Below, one piece after another: positions 45,039-53,846 of a DNA stretch of 64,000 bases (position 1 is its first letter; each line of letters opens with the position of its first letter). The notes beneath the pieces were generated by a model, which had not been told where the DNA came from, searched no databases, and saw only the letters and a list, made by a program, of their open reading frames with translations. The stretch comes from CAVSVP01 sp963731125 (lineage in GTDB: Bacteria > Pseudomonadota > Gammaproteobacteria > Competibacterales > Competibacteraceae). Location of the stretch: the NCBI GenBank assembly GCA_963731125.1, contig CAVSVP010000025.1, forward strand, positions 30,452 to 94,451, read 5' to 3'. A program made the position numbers and the translations under genes.

Positions 45039-46013
45039 ATGAGTCGAAAAAAACTTCGCATTGCTACCCGCAAAAGCCCCCTGGCGTTGTGGCAGGCTGA
45101 GCATGTCGCTCAGCGCCTGCGTCAGGCGCATTCCGAGCTTACCGTAGAATTGGTGGGTATGACGACCCGGGGAGACAAAATACTGGATAGCCCGCTGGCG
45201 AAGGTGGGTGGCAAGGGATTGTTTGTCAAAGAATTAGAACAAAGTCTCTTAAGCGGTGATGCTGACTTAGCGGTGCATTCCATGAAAGACGTGCCGGTGG
45301 ATTTCCCCGCCGGTTTATGGCTACCCGTCGTGCTGAACCGAGCGGATCCTCGCGACGCTTTTGTCTCCACCCGCTATACTCACCCGGACCGGTTGCCTGC
45401 CGGCGCTCGGGTGGGAACTTCCAGCCTCCGCCGGCAATGCCAGCTGGCTGCCCGTTATCCTACACTGAACATTCTCACGCTACGCGGTAACGTCAACAGC
45501 CGTCTGGCCAAGCTCGATGCCGGCAACTACGATGCCATTATATTGGCGGCGGCGGGACTGAAACGGTTGTGTCTGGCATCGCGCATCGCCTGCTATTTAG
45601 AGCCTGAGGTGAGTTTGCCGGCGATCGGCCAGGGTGCGCTGGGCATTGAATGTCGCAGGGATGATACGCAGGTTCTTGAGCGGATCCAGGTTCTAGAAGA
45701 TGCCTCCACGCATCTTCAGGTTAAGGCGGAAAGAGCCATGAACGCTCGCCTCCAAGGTGGGTGTCAAGTGCCTATCGCCGGTTATGCCATACTAGAGGGT
45801 AACCAGCTTTTTCTGCGTGGTTTGGTAGGAGACCCGGATGGCAGTCAAATCGTGACCGGAGAAATTCGTGGTCCTGCTGAGGAAGCAGAGCGCTTGGGTA
45901 CTACCTTGGGTGAAGATCTGCTGATGCGGGGTGCGGCCGATATTTTACACCGGCTCTATGGCGCCGCGGTTGCTATGCCTGACTCTTTACCACAACAGGG
46001 CGATGATGGCTAA
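45039..46013 (+). CDS. hemC: hydroxymethylbilane synthase (porphobilinogen deaminase)
   Basis: Joins four porphobilinogens to hydroxymethylbilane. The N-terminal IATRKSPLALWQAEHV block and the dipyrromethane-bearing Cys in ARLQGGCQVPIAGYA near residue 240 are visible. ATG 45039 gives a normal 324-aa protein; GTG 45027 is an alternative. It overlaps hemD by 8 bases at its end. Confidence 0.96.
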   Translation: MSRKKLRIATRKSPLALWQAEHVAQRLRQAHSELTVELVGMTTRGDKILDSPLAKVGGKGLFVKELEQSLLSGDADLAVHSMKDVPVDFPAGLWLPVVLNRADPRDAFVSTRYTHPDRLPAGARVGTSSLRRQCQLAARYPTLNILTLRGNVNSRLAKLDAGNYDAIILAAAGLKRLCLASRIACYLEPEVSLPAIGQGALGIECRRDDTQVLERIQVLEDASTHLQVKAERAMNARLQGGCQVPIAGYAILEGNQLFLRGLVGDPDGSQIVTGEIRGPAEEAERLGTTLGEDLLMRGAADILHRLYGAAVAMPDSLPQQGDDG

Positions 46014-46848
46014 AGATTCGCAAACGGTGAAAAATTCTGCTAGAAGTGCATTACCTCTTCAGGGCAAGGGAATCGTGGTAACCCGCCCGGTTCATCAGGC
46101 GGACTCTCTTTGTCGGCTTATCGAAGCGCAGGGTGGTAGGGCGATATGCTATCCGACACTGGCTATTTTTCCGCCCAGCAATCCTAATCCGGCGCTAGCA
46201 GTGGTAGAGCACCTGGAGAGTTACGACATGGCTGTCTTTGTCAGCGTCAATGCAGTTCAATGGGGAATGGAATTGATGTTAAGCCGCCGTCACTTGCCAC
46301 CGGCGCTAAGATTAGTTGCCATCGGCAGGGCTACAGCCCAGGCACTGGAACGTGATGGCACCTCAACACCCCTGGTTCCCAAACCTAATTTCACCAGCGA
46401 AGCTCTGCTGGCGCTGCCGGAAATGCAAGAAGTGGCTGGCCGGCGGATTGTGATCTTTCGCGGTGAAGGCGGCCGTAATCTGTTGGGCACTACTCTGGCC
46501 GAACGAGGTGCTGAGGTCAGTTATGCTGAAGTTTACCGGCGCGGCAAACCCGCTGCGCCGGCCGACGAATTGGTACAATATTGGTCACGGGGCGAAATTC
46601 AGGGAGTGATTGTCACCAGCAGTGAGAGTTTAGAAAATCTCTTTGATATGGTTGGTGAAATCGGGCGACAATGGTTATGCAATACACCCCTGGTGGTGGT
46701 GAGTGCGCGGACTCAGCAGTTAGCCCTGCAACTGGGTGCCAACCATCCGCCGCTGGTGGCTAGGGAAGTCAGCGATGAGGCAATTGTCGAGACCCTGCAT
46801 CAGATACCACCGAACCCAATTCCAACGACTTTTGGGGATGTACAATGA
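46006..46848 (+). CDS. hemD: uroporphyrinogen-III synthase
   Basis: Closes hydroxymethylbilane to uroporphyrinogen III. The family is poorly conserved; recognisable parts are GIVVTRPVHQADSL at the N-terminus and VIVTSSESLENLF in the second half. ATG 46006 has an AGGG at 45997-46000 with a 5-base spacer and is preferred over ATG 46003. The length is 280 aa. Coupled to hemC and hemX by overlaps. Confidence 0.92.
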   Translation: MAKDSQTVKNSARSALPLQGKGIVVTRPVHQADSLCRLIEAQGGRAICYPTLAIFPPSNPNPALAVVEHLESYDMAVFVSVNAVQWGMELMLSRRHLPPALRLVAIGRATAQALERDGTSTPLVPKPNFTSEALLALPEMQEVAGRRIVIFRGEGGRNLLGTTLAERGAEVSYAEVYRRGKPAAPADELVQYWSRGEIQGVIVTSSESLENLFDMVGEIGRQWLCNTPLVVVSARTQQLALQLGANHPPLVAREVSDEAIVETLHQIPPNPIPTTFGDVQ

Positions 46849-48488
46849 CGGACAATCACGAGAGCAAAAAAGATACCACAACGGCTGAGTCCACAGCGCA
46901 GCCGACCCAGTCACCACAGCCGGATAGTGAGGCCACTACCCCAACAGAGGTCGAGCAAAAGCCCGCCAAACCCGCTAAGAGCGGGAGAGGCCTGGCTCTT
47001 TTCGCCCTGTTGCTGGCACTGCTTGCCGGCGCCGCTAGCGGCTATTTATGGTACCTCTGGGATCTGGACCGACAAGACCGGCTGGCAGAGTCTGCACAAC
47101 TGGACAAACGGGTAAAAAACGCTTTGGATGAAGTGGTGCAACAGCGTGAAGCGGATTTAACGGGACTAAAGAGCCAGTTGGAAACCCAGCAGAGTGCATC
47201 GGAAACGCTGAAGGGCGAGGCCGAGGCCTTGCAGACCCGCAATGTAACTCAAGACAAGGCCGTCCAAAGTATTCGTAACAGCATGAACAACTTACAGGCC
47301 GAGATTAAAGGCTTGCAGGGAGATATCACCACTCTCAAGGGTGAAGTGGAAATTCATAAAGGTGGTGTCGGAATTCAGAAGGCTGACACGCAAAATTTAA
47401 TAGCGCATGTCAGCAGCCTACAAAGCGATATTCGTAATCTTCAGGATGCCCAGCAGAAACTTGATGATAACCTAAAGACCCAAGGTGGTGAGACACAAAT
47501 TCAGAAAAGCACGGTACAAGCGCTGCAGCAAGAAAGCAAATCCCTGATGGGGAATGTGCAGGCGTTAAAAGAGCAGTTACAAAATGCTATCCAAGAGCGC
47601 CAGAAGACGCTGGCCGAAATTGACAATCGTATCCAGAACCTGCAGCTTGCTCAGCGCAACCTGTTGACGACCTTGGACAATGTTAAGGCGGTTGCGGCCA
47701 AGGGCGGTGATGTCAATGCCCTGCCACTGTCCGAGGTCGAGTATTTGCTGCGCATGGCTGATCATAAATTGGATTTACAACGCGATGTAGCGGGTGCGAT
47801 TGACGCGTTGCAAGTGGCGAATCGGCGCCTAAGGACACTGGATGAGTCCGAGTTTAGCGGCATACAGCAGATGATTAGAGAAAACATCGCCAGCCTGCGT
47901 GGCGTAGAGTTGCCGGACCGCTCAGCCTTGGCCCATAAAATCGCCGAAATGGAGGAGCGTATTGACGGTTTGCCCTTGCAGGTCGATGTACAGGTGGCGG
48001 AACTGAAGGAAAAAGTGAAACCGAACTTTGAGGTAACCGAGACAGCGTCGGCGGACTCAGAACTGCCCTGGTGGGAACAGGCTTCTACGCAGGCTTGGGA
48101 GCAGCTTAAGGATATTGTGGTAATCCGTAATGAGCGCAGTAGCGCTCCTCCGCTGATTGCCATGGAGGAAAAATATTTTTTGACGCAAAATTTGCGCATG
48201 GAGTTGGAAGCCATGCGTATTGCCTTGCTGAGCAATAATGTGACCAATTATCTGATGTCTGATGCCATCGCCCAGAAGTGGGTAAAAACCTATTTCGACA
48301 CCGGTACCGAACAGGTTCAGGAATTTCTTGCAGAACTGGAAACATTAAAAAACATAAAACTCAATCCCTATATTCCGGATATTTCGAATACGTTGCGGGC
48401 TTTCCAGGATGTTATGGAACGCCGTGAGCCGGTGCGCTCCATATCTGCGTCCGCGCCGGCAGAGAGCGCAGAGGAGGCGCAACCATGA
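46845..48488 (+). CDS. hemX: HemX-like inner-membrane protein with extended coiled coil
   Basis: Single-span membrane protein: acidic Pro/Thr-rich N-terminus, one helix near residues 48-70 (LALFALLLALLAGAASGYLW), then a long coiled coil and the conserved HemX domain (SEVEYLLRMADHKLDLQRDV). At 547 aa it is clearly longer than E. coli HemX (about 390); the excess lies in the coiled coil, where Leu/Gln-rich heptads run from about residue 85 to 270. HemX has no proven catalytic role; it is thought to organise haem enzymes with HemY. ATGA overlaps at both ends. Confidence 0.88.
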   Translation: MTDNHESKKDTTTAESTAQPTQSPQPDSEATTPTEVEQKPAKPAKSGRGLALFALLLALLAGAASGYLWYLWDLDRQDRLAESAQLDKRVKNALDEVVQQREADLTGLKSQLETQQSASETLKGEAEALQTRNVTQDKAVQSIRNSMNNLQAEIKGLQGDITTLKGEVEIHKGGVGIQKADTQNLIAHVSSLQSDIRNLQDAQQKLDDNLKTQGGETQIQKSTVQALQQESKSLMGNVQALKEQLQNAIQERQKTLAEIDNRIQNLQLAQRNLLTTLDNVKAVAAKGGDVNALPLSEVEYLLRMADHKLDLQRDVAGAIDALQVANRRLRTLDESEFSGIQQMIRENIASLRGVELPDRSALAHKIAEMEERIDGLPLQVDVQVAELKEKVKPNFEVTETASADSELPWWEQASTQAWEQLKDIVVIRNERSSAPPLIAMEEKYFLTQNLRMELEAMRIALLSNNVTNYLMSDAIAQKWVKTYFDTGTEQVQEFLAELETLKNIKLNPYIPDISNTLRAFQDVMERREPVRSISASAPAESAEEAQP

Positions 48489-49891
48489 GGCTGCTCATTG
48501 CCATTATTATCGCCTTATTTGTGTCCGTGGGGATTGCGCTGATTCTTAGAGAGGATCCTGGATACACCCTGATTAGTATAGGTCAGTGGACTGTTGAAAC
48601 CAGCGTAGCCTTCTTAGTGTTTTTTTTGTTGACGGCCTTTATTTTGTTTTATGTACTCGTGCGCTTTCTAATCCGCGTCCTGCAGGCACCTGGGCAGGCC
48701 AGGGTTGCGGGTCAGCGCTATCGGCTACGCAAATCCCAGCGGTTCTTGAACAGAGGCTTAAGACAACTGCTGGAAGGACGCTGGAAGACGGCTGAAATTT
48801 CCCTGATGAAAGGGGTCGGTGCTAGTAGGACACCGGATCTGCATTATATAGGAGCAGCGCAAGCCGCGCGGCGGCTGAACGCTCAGTGGCGTTGCAATGG
48901 CTATCTCCAAAAAGCCGCTGATTTGCCTGAACACGAAACCCTTCCCGTCAGGTTAACGCAAGCGGAATTCTTGCTGGAAGACGGGAAGCCGGCTGAGGCT
49001 AAAAACATTCTGCTGGAATTACTTAAACAACATTCTCGCCAGCCTCGGGCATTGGCGCTGCTGGCACAGAGTTACCAGCAGTTAAACGATTGGCAAAGTC
49101 TACAGAAGCTTTTGTCTGATTTAGGCAAAAGCGCAATGCTCGATGAGACCCGTTATGCACAGCTGCAGCGTCAGGTTTACAGTGCATTGCTGAATGACAC
49201 GGCTCACCATGGTACCCTGGAGGAGCTACAGGCCCTTTGGGGAAAAATCCCCGACTCGCTGCGTTCGGAAGAGACATTAGTTATCGAGTATGCCGGTCAC
49301 TTGCGTGATCACAATGCGGCCAGTGAAGCTGAAGCATTGCTACGGCAGAGCCTGAACCGCCACTGGAACGATAAGTTAGTGGTGGGTTATGGAGAAATTG
49401 GACGCGGCAATATTACCGAGCAACTCGCTACAGCAGAGGCTTGGTTAAAAGAGCGTGGCGGAAATCCGCATTTGTTACTAACCTGTGGCCGCTTGGCCAA
49501 GCGGGCTCGTCAGCCGGATAAGGCGCGCTCATATTTGGAGCAGAGTATTAAGAGCTTAGCCACGCCAGATGCATATCAGGAATTGGGTGAAATTTTAGAG
49601 GAAATGGGCCATAAAGAGGGTGCTCTGCAATGCTACCGTACCGGTCTACGCTTACTGTCTGGGCGTTTAGAGGAAAAAGAAAGTGGCGCCGTATTACCGG
49701 TGGCCAGAACCGATAAGGCATTGGAACCTGTGCTCTCCAAAGATGCTGGCGAGGGAGCGCTTGTCAAAGGCACCAAACCACCCGTTTCTCCTCAACAAGC
49801 CGAGGAACCAAAAGCCGAGGAACCACAAGTCGAGGAACCACAAGTCGAGGAACAGGCTTTCGCAAACAAACCACAATCGGCGTCTTCTTGA
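48485..49891 (+). CDS. hemY: HemY-like membrane protein with TPR repeats
   Basis: Two N-terminal membrane helices (about residues 3-20 and 38-62) followed by a cytosolic TPR-like helical region typical of the gammaproteobacterial HemY N-domain family. It is not the unrelated Bacillus protoporphyrinogen oxidase of the same name. The C-terminal tail of about 60 residues is low-complexity and carries a five-residue Glu-rich repeat (EEPQV/EEPKA). The length is 468 aa. Last gene of hemCDXY. Confidence 0.9.
   Translation: MRLLIAIIIALFVSVGIALILREDPGYTLISIGQWTVETSVAFLVFFLLTAFILFYVLVRFLIRVLQAPGQARVAGQRYRLRKSQRFLNRGLRQLLEGRWKTAEISLMKGVGASRTPDLHYIGAAQAARRLNAQWRCNGYLQKAADLPEHETLPVRLTQAEFLLEDGKPAEAKNILLELLKQHSRQPRALALLAQSYQQLNDWQSLQKLLSDLGKSAMLDETRYAQLQRQVYSALLNDTAHHGTLEELQALWGKIPDSLRSEETLVIEYAGHLRDHNAASEAEALLRQSLNRHWNDKLVVGYGEIGRGNITEQLATAEAWLKERGGNPHLLLTCGRLAKRARQPDKARSYLEQSIKSLATPDAYQELGEILEEMGHKEGALQCYRTGLRLLSGRLEEKESGAVLPVARTDKALEPVLSKDAGEGALVKGTKPPVSPQQAEEPKAEEPQVEEPQVEEQAFANKPQSASS
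49799..49855 (+). repeat. 15-bp tandem repeat in the hemY tail
   Basis: Nearly four copies of a 15-base unit of the form GYCGAGGAACCAMAA encode repeated AEEPK/AEEPQ/VEEPQ. In-frame units like this can expand or contract without breaking the gene. Confidence 0.85.
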
Positions 49892-50404
49892 GGGAAGTAC
49901 AAAGGAGAGGGCGCTAGTTGTCGGCAGACAAAGTGGTTATGGCCAGCCGTGCATAGGATCATTGTGCTGTCATTGAGGACGGAATGACGCTTGCCAGGGA
50001 CAGGCAAGCGTAGATGTTCAAATCCTCTCGGAAATACCAACCAAATTTAAAATTTAATGCGTATTCCTTGCTGCTGCTTTTCAATGTAAATGCGTTTTAA
50101 GTGGAAAATGCACAAGCTGAGCTGCATTGAAACATTCGGTGATTAGCTATCTGCTGCGAAAGGTGGGTGTGGTTTTTGCGTCTTATGCTTGATGCCTATA
50201 CGATGCTGTAGGGTTTGCGTTGAAGGATATCGCAGACTCGAGCGAGCAGTCGAAGTTTTTCAGGTATGGTGTATTGCCTTCTTTGGTTAGTGGTATTTTT
50301 TTGCAGTATGATGGCAGCATTGTCAAAGGGTTAAATGTGTTTAAGCGAGATTAGACACCAGTTTTGGCGTGTTATAACCCACCATTTGGGGTGTCCATTT
50401 TAAG
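49892..50404. other. non-coding region between hem operon and accessory DNA
   Basis: About 510 bases without a supported gene. It holds a 9-bp perfect hairpin (49987-49995 with 50003-50011, loop AGGGACA), which may end the hem transcript, and directly after it a tRNA 3'-end-like segment at 50012-50039 (T-loop GTTCAAATC, then CTCTCGG and a TACCA end). No full cloverleaf can be built. This may mark the boundary of the accessory region. Confidence 0.45.
50012..50039 (+). pseudogene. possible tRNA 3'-end remnant (Leu-like)
   Basis: The T-arm loop GTTCAAATC, a five-pair stem with one mismatch, and the ending CTCTCGG...TACCA resemble the 3' end of a tRNA-Leu. The matching 5' acceptor strand and the anticodon arm are not found upstream. 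Such 3' ends are left at borders of elements integrated in tRNA genes; here that is only a suggestion. Confidence 0.25.
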
Positions 50405-51246
50405 TTAGGCTCTTTAGCGGCTCTAAATGAATAGATTGAAGCTGATATTTGATGGATAAAATCGAGCTTTGGTTGAAGTACAATTGTACAATTAGTAGGA
50501 ATTTTCAGCGATAAGTTCTGCAAAGTAATTTTAAAGAAGATTATTGCTATGGGTATCAGTGAAAGCAAGCGGCAAAAGCAGTTAGCAAAAAAGAAGAAAA
50601 AGAGAAAAATGAAGGAAACGGCTGTAGTTTCGGCAGTAGGCGGTTCCTCAAATGCATTACGATTAGCTAAGCAGTCAGCAATTCTGCCAATACATGAGTG
50701 TCTCGTGTCAGAGGAGTTGTTCGATAAAAATGGTATTGGAACTGTTGTCATCTCAAGAAAGATGAGTGGTGCCGATTTCGCTATCAGCGTTATATTGCTT
50801 GATGTATATTGTCTCGGTGTTAAGAATGCTTACTTCAGAGTGGTTTCATCAACAGAATATAGAGAGATGCTCAATCACATAGGAATGAACGAGATGCTCA
50901 AATCTGTAGAGCCTGCTTGTGCAAGGAAGCTAGTAGAAGAATGTATTGAGTATGCGAGAAAAATCGGTTTTAAGCCGCACCCAGATTATGAGCCTGCGCA
51001 ATATATATTTGGTGATATTGAAGTTGATAGTTGTACAGAAAGCTATGCATTTGGAAAGGATGGTAAGCCGTTTTATATAGCAGGGCCTCACGATGATGCA
51101 ACAAAAGTAAGAAGAATATTAAAAACGCTCCAAGAGAGTTGTGGTGAAGGGAATTATGAGTATTTGGTAGGTATAGAGAGTCTATGAGCCTAACACGGCG
51201 CTGCACTCGGAGCGCTCCTTTCAGTCGCGCCCGGTGAGCTTGGACG
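50405..51246 (+). mobile_element. integron gene cassette outside the platform
   Basis: Bounded on the left by core GTTAGGC (50404-50410) and ending in an attC whose inverse core GCCTAAC (51188-51194) is the exact reverse complement of that left core, the relation expected for one excisable cassette. It holds one gene and lies beyond the 3' end of intI, not in the array, with gene and attC pointing right. Confidence 0.7.
50549..51187 (+). CDS. cassette-encoded hypothetical protein, 212 aa
   Basis: Not recognised. The N-terminal 28 residues are very rich in Lys (KQLAKKKKKRKMKET), then a mixed alpha/beta-looking domain with ECLVSEELFDKNGIGTVVIS and a C-terminal helix (KVRRILKTLQESCG). There is no signal peptide or membrane helix. 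The gene is A+T-rich compared with the hem genes, which suggests transfer. Its stop abuts the attC inverse core, the tight packing typical of cassette genes. Confidence 0.75.
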   Translation: MGISESKRQKQLAKKKKKRKMKETAVVSAVGGSSNALRLAKQSAILPIHECLVSEELFDKNGIGTVVISRKMSGADFAISVILLDVYCLGVKNAYFRVVSSTEYREMLNHIGMNEMLKSVEPACARKLVEECIEYARKIGFKPHPDYEPAQYIFGDIEVDSCTESYAFGKDGKPFYIAGPHDDATKVRRILKTLQESCGEGNYEYLVGIESL

Positions 51247-51252
51247 TTCGGC
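51188..51252 (+). other. attC recombination site
   Basis: The inverse core GCCTAAC and the core GTTCGGC enclose an imperfect palindrome: GCT-G-CAC-T-CGG on the left pairs with CCGGTGAGC on the right, leaving single extrahelical G and T bases. This is the pattern by which integrases choose the bottom strand of attC. It is 65 bases long. Confidence 0.7.
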
Positions 51253-51364
51253 CCGGCTGATGCGTGCCCATATTGCGGAATTGCCCGATGGCGTCTACAC
51301 CTGTGAGGATTGGCTGGACAACGACGGCATTGTCGACGAGCCACTGAAAATCGCGCTTATTGTT
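51251..51364 (+). pseudogene. fragment of a hydantoinase B/oxoprolinase (HyuB) gene
   Basis: Reads ARLMRAHIAELPDGVYTC then EDWLDNDGIVDEPLKIAL, which fits a C-terminal block of the N-methylhydantoinase B family. Both ends of the gene are missing: the left is cut at the attC core, the right runs into the intI 3' end. It marks the DNA in which the integron or the cassette inserted. Confidence 0.65.
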
Positions 51365-51375
51365 CCGGCTAGCGA

Positions 51376-52377
51376 CTATAAATCATCCAACGGACTCTTC
51401 ACGCCCTCGCCGCCCAGTTTCAATACATGGGTATAAATCATCGTCGTTTCCACTTCCTTATGCCCCAGCAACGACTGAATCGTCCGAATATCCGTCCCGC
51501 GTTGCAACAAGTGCGTCGCGAAACTGTGACGAAAGGTATGCGCGCTCACCTTCTTGGTCATTCCCGCCTTTCTCACGGCGCCCTTAATCGCCTTATTGAT
51601 CACCGACTGATCCACATGATGCCGGCGCGTCACTCCGCTACGCGGGTCTATGGCCAGATTCCGGCTGGGAAACACATATTGCCAATGCCACTCCCGCTCC
51701 GCGTTAGGATATTTGCGGTCCAGGGCATAAGGCAGATACACCGCTCCGAAACCCTTCGCCAAATCCTGCTCGTGAATCACCTTGACCCGCTCCAGATGAT
51801 TACGCAGCAACGCGACCACATTACCGGGAAGCGGCGTTACCCGATCCTGCATGCCCTTACCATCGCGCACGGTCACTTGCTGATACCCGAAATCAATATC
51901 CTTTACCCGCAAACGCACTGCCTCCGTAATTCGCAGACCGCACCCGTACAATAACTTCACCAGCAACTCCGGCGTCCCCTCCAGCAACGCTAACACCTTT
52001 TTCACCTCCTCCCGTGTCAGCACTACGGGAATTCGCGGTTCCTTGCGTGAACGCGCCGCCTGGACTCCTCCCAAAGGTCTCTCCAGCACCTGTTTATATA
52101 AAAACACCAGCGCGTTAAACGCTTGATTCTGAGTCGAGGCCGCCACCTTTCCCTGAACCGCCAAATGGCTCAGAAAATCCTCCACTTTGCGCTCTGCCTC
52201 CACAAACAAAGCCTCCCGTGCTCGCATATGGTGAAAGCGCACAAAGCGCGCAATCCAATCGCAATAGGCTCGTTCTGTATGAATCGAATAATGCAGACGC
52301 CGCATCATATCGCGGGTTTCCGCCAATAACTTTTTTCCAGAATTCTGCGTAATAAGGGACATTTGTTCGGCTGACAT
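51376..52377 (-). CDS. intI: integron integrase
   Basis: Tyrosine recombinase of the IntI family (333 aa). The catalytic residues are intact: first Arg in LYGCGLRITEAVRLR, HxxR in HTFRHSFATHLLQRG, the second His in LLGHKEVET, and the Tyr in TTMIYTHV. The IntI-specific extra segment is clear (YALDRKYPNA, then WHWQYVFPSRN), which separates it from phage integrases. Its 5' end faces the cassette array. An IS ends 4 bases before the start codon, so the native promoter has been displaced; expression may be low or depend on the IS. Confidence 0.93.
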   Translation of the reverse strand: MSAEQMSLITQNSGKKLLAETRDMMRRLHYSIHTERAYCDWIARFVRFHHMRAREALFVEAERKVEDFLSHLAVQGKVAASTQNQAFNALVFLYKQVLERPLGGVQAARSRKEPRIPVVLTREEVKKVLALLEGTPELLVKLLYGCGLRITEAVRLRVKDIDFGYQQVTVRDGKGMQDRVTPLPGNVVALLRNHLERVKVIHEQDLAKGFGAVYLPYALDRKYPNAEREWHWQYVFPSRNLAIDPRSGVTRRHHVDQSVINKAIKGAVRKAGMTKKVSAHTFRHSFATHLLQRGTDIRTIQSLLGHKEVETTMIYTHVLKLGGEGVKSPLDDL

Positions 52378-52381
52378 CCTT

Positions 52382-53405
52382 AGACATTATCGGTTTTAAG
52401 GCATGTCCTGCAAATTCAGCAAGTTGAGGGTAGGCGCGGGATGGCGGCAAGCCATACGCAGGTTGTGCAAGCCACAGGCAATCTCCATCACGCGATCCGA
52501 GATACCCTCCCGGGTCAGCCGTAAGATATCCTTGACGATCCGACACCGCTTTACGCCGCCGATCACGTGCTCGACCACCACCCGCGCACTCGCCAACAGC
52601 CGATTGAGAAACTGATCCGCTACGCTGAGGGCTTGCCCCTTGGGTTTTTTTTGGGTTGCCGTGTCTGTACACCGACCGGCTCATAGCCCTGAAAGCCAGT
52701 ATCTTGATCGAGCGTCGCGTTGGTCGGATAAGTGAGGTGGGCCTCATCAGCAGCGCGTTTATCATGTCGGGTGCCTGCCACAGTCGGACTGAGATAAATA
52801 ACCTGCCGTGTCGTCTCCTTCACCAGCAGCAGATTCTTGTCGGTGTGCGCCTTCGTCTTGCCGCTGTAATGTGCGCTCTGGCAGGCCGCGTCTTGCGGGC
52901 GTTGCCGCCGCCGCTCCGTGCCATCCAGCGCCAGTTCCTGGGTTCCGGCCACCGCCAATGGATTCGTCTCCACCCGTTCGGCATGCCGCTCCGGTGCCAT
53001 CCCCAGTTCGCGCAACGCCCCTGGTAACACCGCCAGCAGCCGATGAATCCAGTAGTTCGCCTGGGCTTGACTCAACCCAAACTGCAGTCCATGCAGCGTT
53101 TGTAACGGGTTCGTCTTATGGTAGATCAAAATAAACAGCAGCTTGTCTTCCCCTCGCGCCAGTCCCCCTTTCGCTCCACCACCCGCGCGGCGCCGCCGTG
53201 CCTGACCTTCCACCGTCAGGTGTGGCGGGTAAAGCGTCTCGTAGACCCGCTCAAACACCGGCAAGAGCACCAGAAACTCGGCGAGCGTCAGGCTCGTAGC
53301 CGCTAAGAATTCGCGGGGATGGTCTTTCCAATGGGCATAGCTGAGCATCGGGATACCGCTCGTTAAGTAGCAAACTCTCAGTATACACTATTCCCGATAA
53401 TGTCT
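52382..53405. mobile_element. IS5-family insertion sequence, 1024 bp
   Basis: Terminal inverted repeats AGACATTATCGG (52382-52393) and CCGATAATGTCT (53394-53405) bracket one transposase gene. A 3-base target duplication CTT lies on each side (52379-52381 and 53406-53408). The length and 3-bp duplication fit the ISL2-like subgroup of IS5. Removal would rejoin intI to its upstream region. Confidence 0.9.
52396..53348 (-). CDS. IS5-family transposase made by -1 frameshift
   Basis: The first frame (53348-52620) starts MLSYAHWKDHPREFL, includes an HTH-like part and the DDE domain (ELALDGTERRR). The C-terminal third, with the Glu-containing ASARVVVEHVIGGVKRCRIV, is in a second frame that ends at 52396. 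The frames meet at a run of eight A (minus strand, 52645-52652); the shift needed is -1. This is a programmed frameshift of the kind IS elements use, so the fused protein of about 317 aa is likely functional. Confidence 0.82.
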
Positions 53406-53661
53406 CTTGTATGATGAAGAGAGATACTATGATTAAAGCGTAATTTTACCTTGACAAATATGCCTAGTTTCACCTTATAGTAGCAACTTATCAGGGCAAA
53501 TTGACAGTATAACTTAATTTATGGGCAACTTTGCCTGAATCTACGATCATTACAGGGAGATAGCATGGCAAAAGGCCAGGGTTTTACTTATCAGAGCAAC
53601 CCTGCCTGTATCGACGGTGAATATTAGGGAATATCGGGCAAAGATACATGATACTAAATAG
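53406..53661 (+). promoter_or_regulatory. attI-like region with candidate cassette promoter
   Basis: The junction with the first cassette is G|TTAAGC at 53661. Upstream lie degenerate direct repeats: CTTATCAGGGCAA (53487-53499) and CTTATCAGAGCAA (53587-53599), exactly 100 bases apart, and GCAAC..TGCCTG.ATC.ACG at 53525-53545 and 53596-53616. Such repeats could be integrase-binding sites. A rightward promoter candidate is TTGACA (53451-53456) with TTATAG (53475-53480), spacer 18, which could drive the cassettes. Confidence 0.55.
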
Positions 53662-53846
53662 TTAAGCGGCGCTTCGCGCCGCTTAACGGCGTGCGAGATA
53701 ATCATTGAGCAGTTGTCGGCGCGAAGCGCCGCCTAACTACTCAATGAAGCGGACATCGCTTCGCGACGCCTTCGGTGCCCGCTCGTTCGGCAAAAAGCCC
53801 TACAGGCTTTTTGCCTCGTCGCGGGTGCCGCTTATCTCGCACGCCG
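53662..53846. mobile_element. gene-less palindromic cassette, copy A (185 bp)
   Basis: Starts at core GTTAAGC; the inverse core GCTTAAC at 53681-53687 is its exact reverse complement; ends at G 53846 of GTTATAC. There is no reading frame. It is almost wholly hairpins: a 12-bp perfect palindrome (53661-53687), a long outer stem (GGCGTGCGAGATAA with TTATCTCGCACGCC), an imperfect stem around TCATTGAG...CTCAATGA, and an 11-bp terminator-like stem 53789-53799/53805-53815. Copy B is identical by eye. Confidence 0.75.

Noticed and set aside
49950..50039. A complete tRNA gene
   Set aside because: Only the T-arm and CCA-like end fit; the hairpin upstream has no T33 in a 7-base anticodon loop and no 5' acceptor strand matches.
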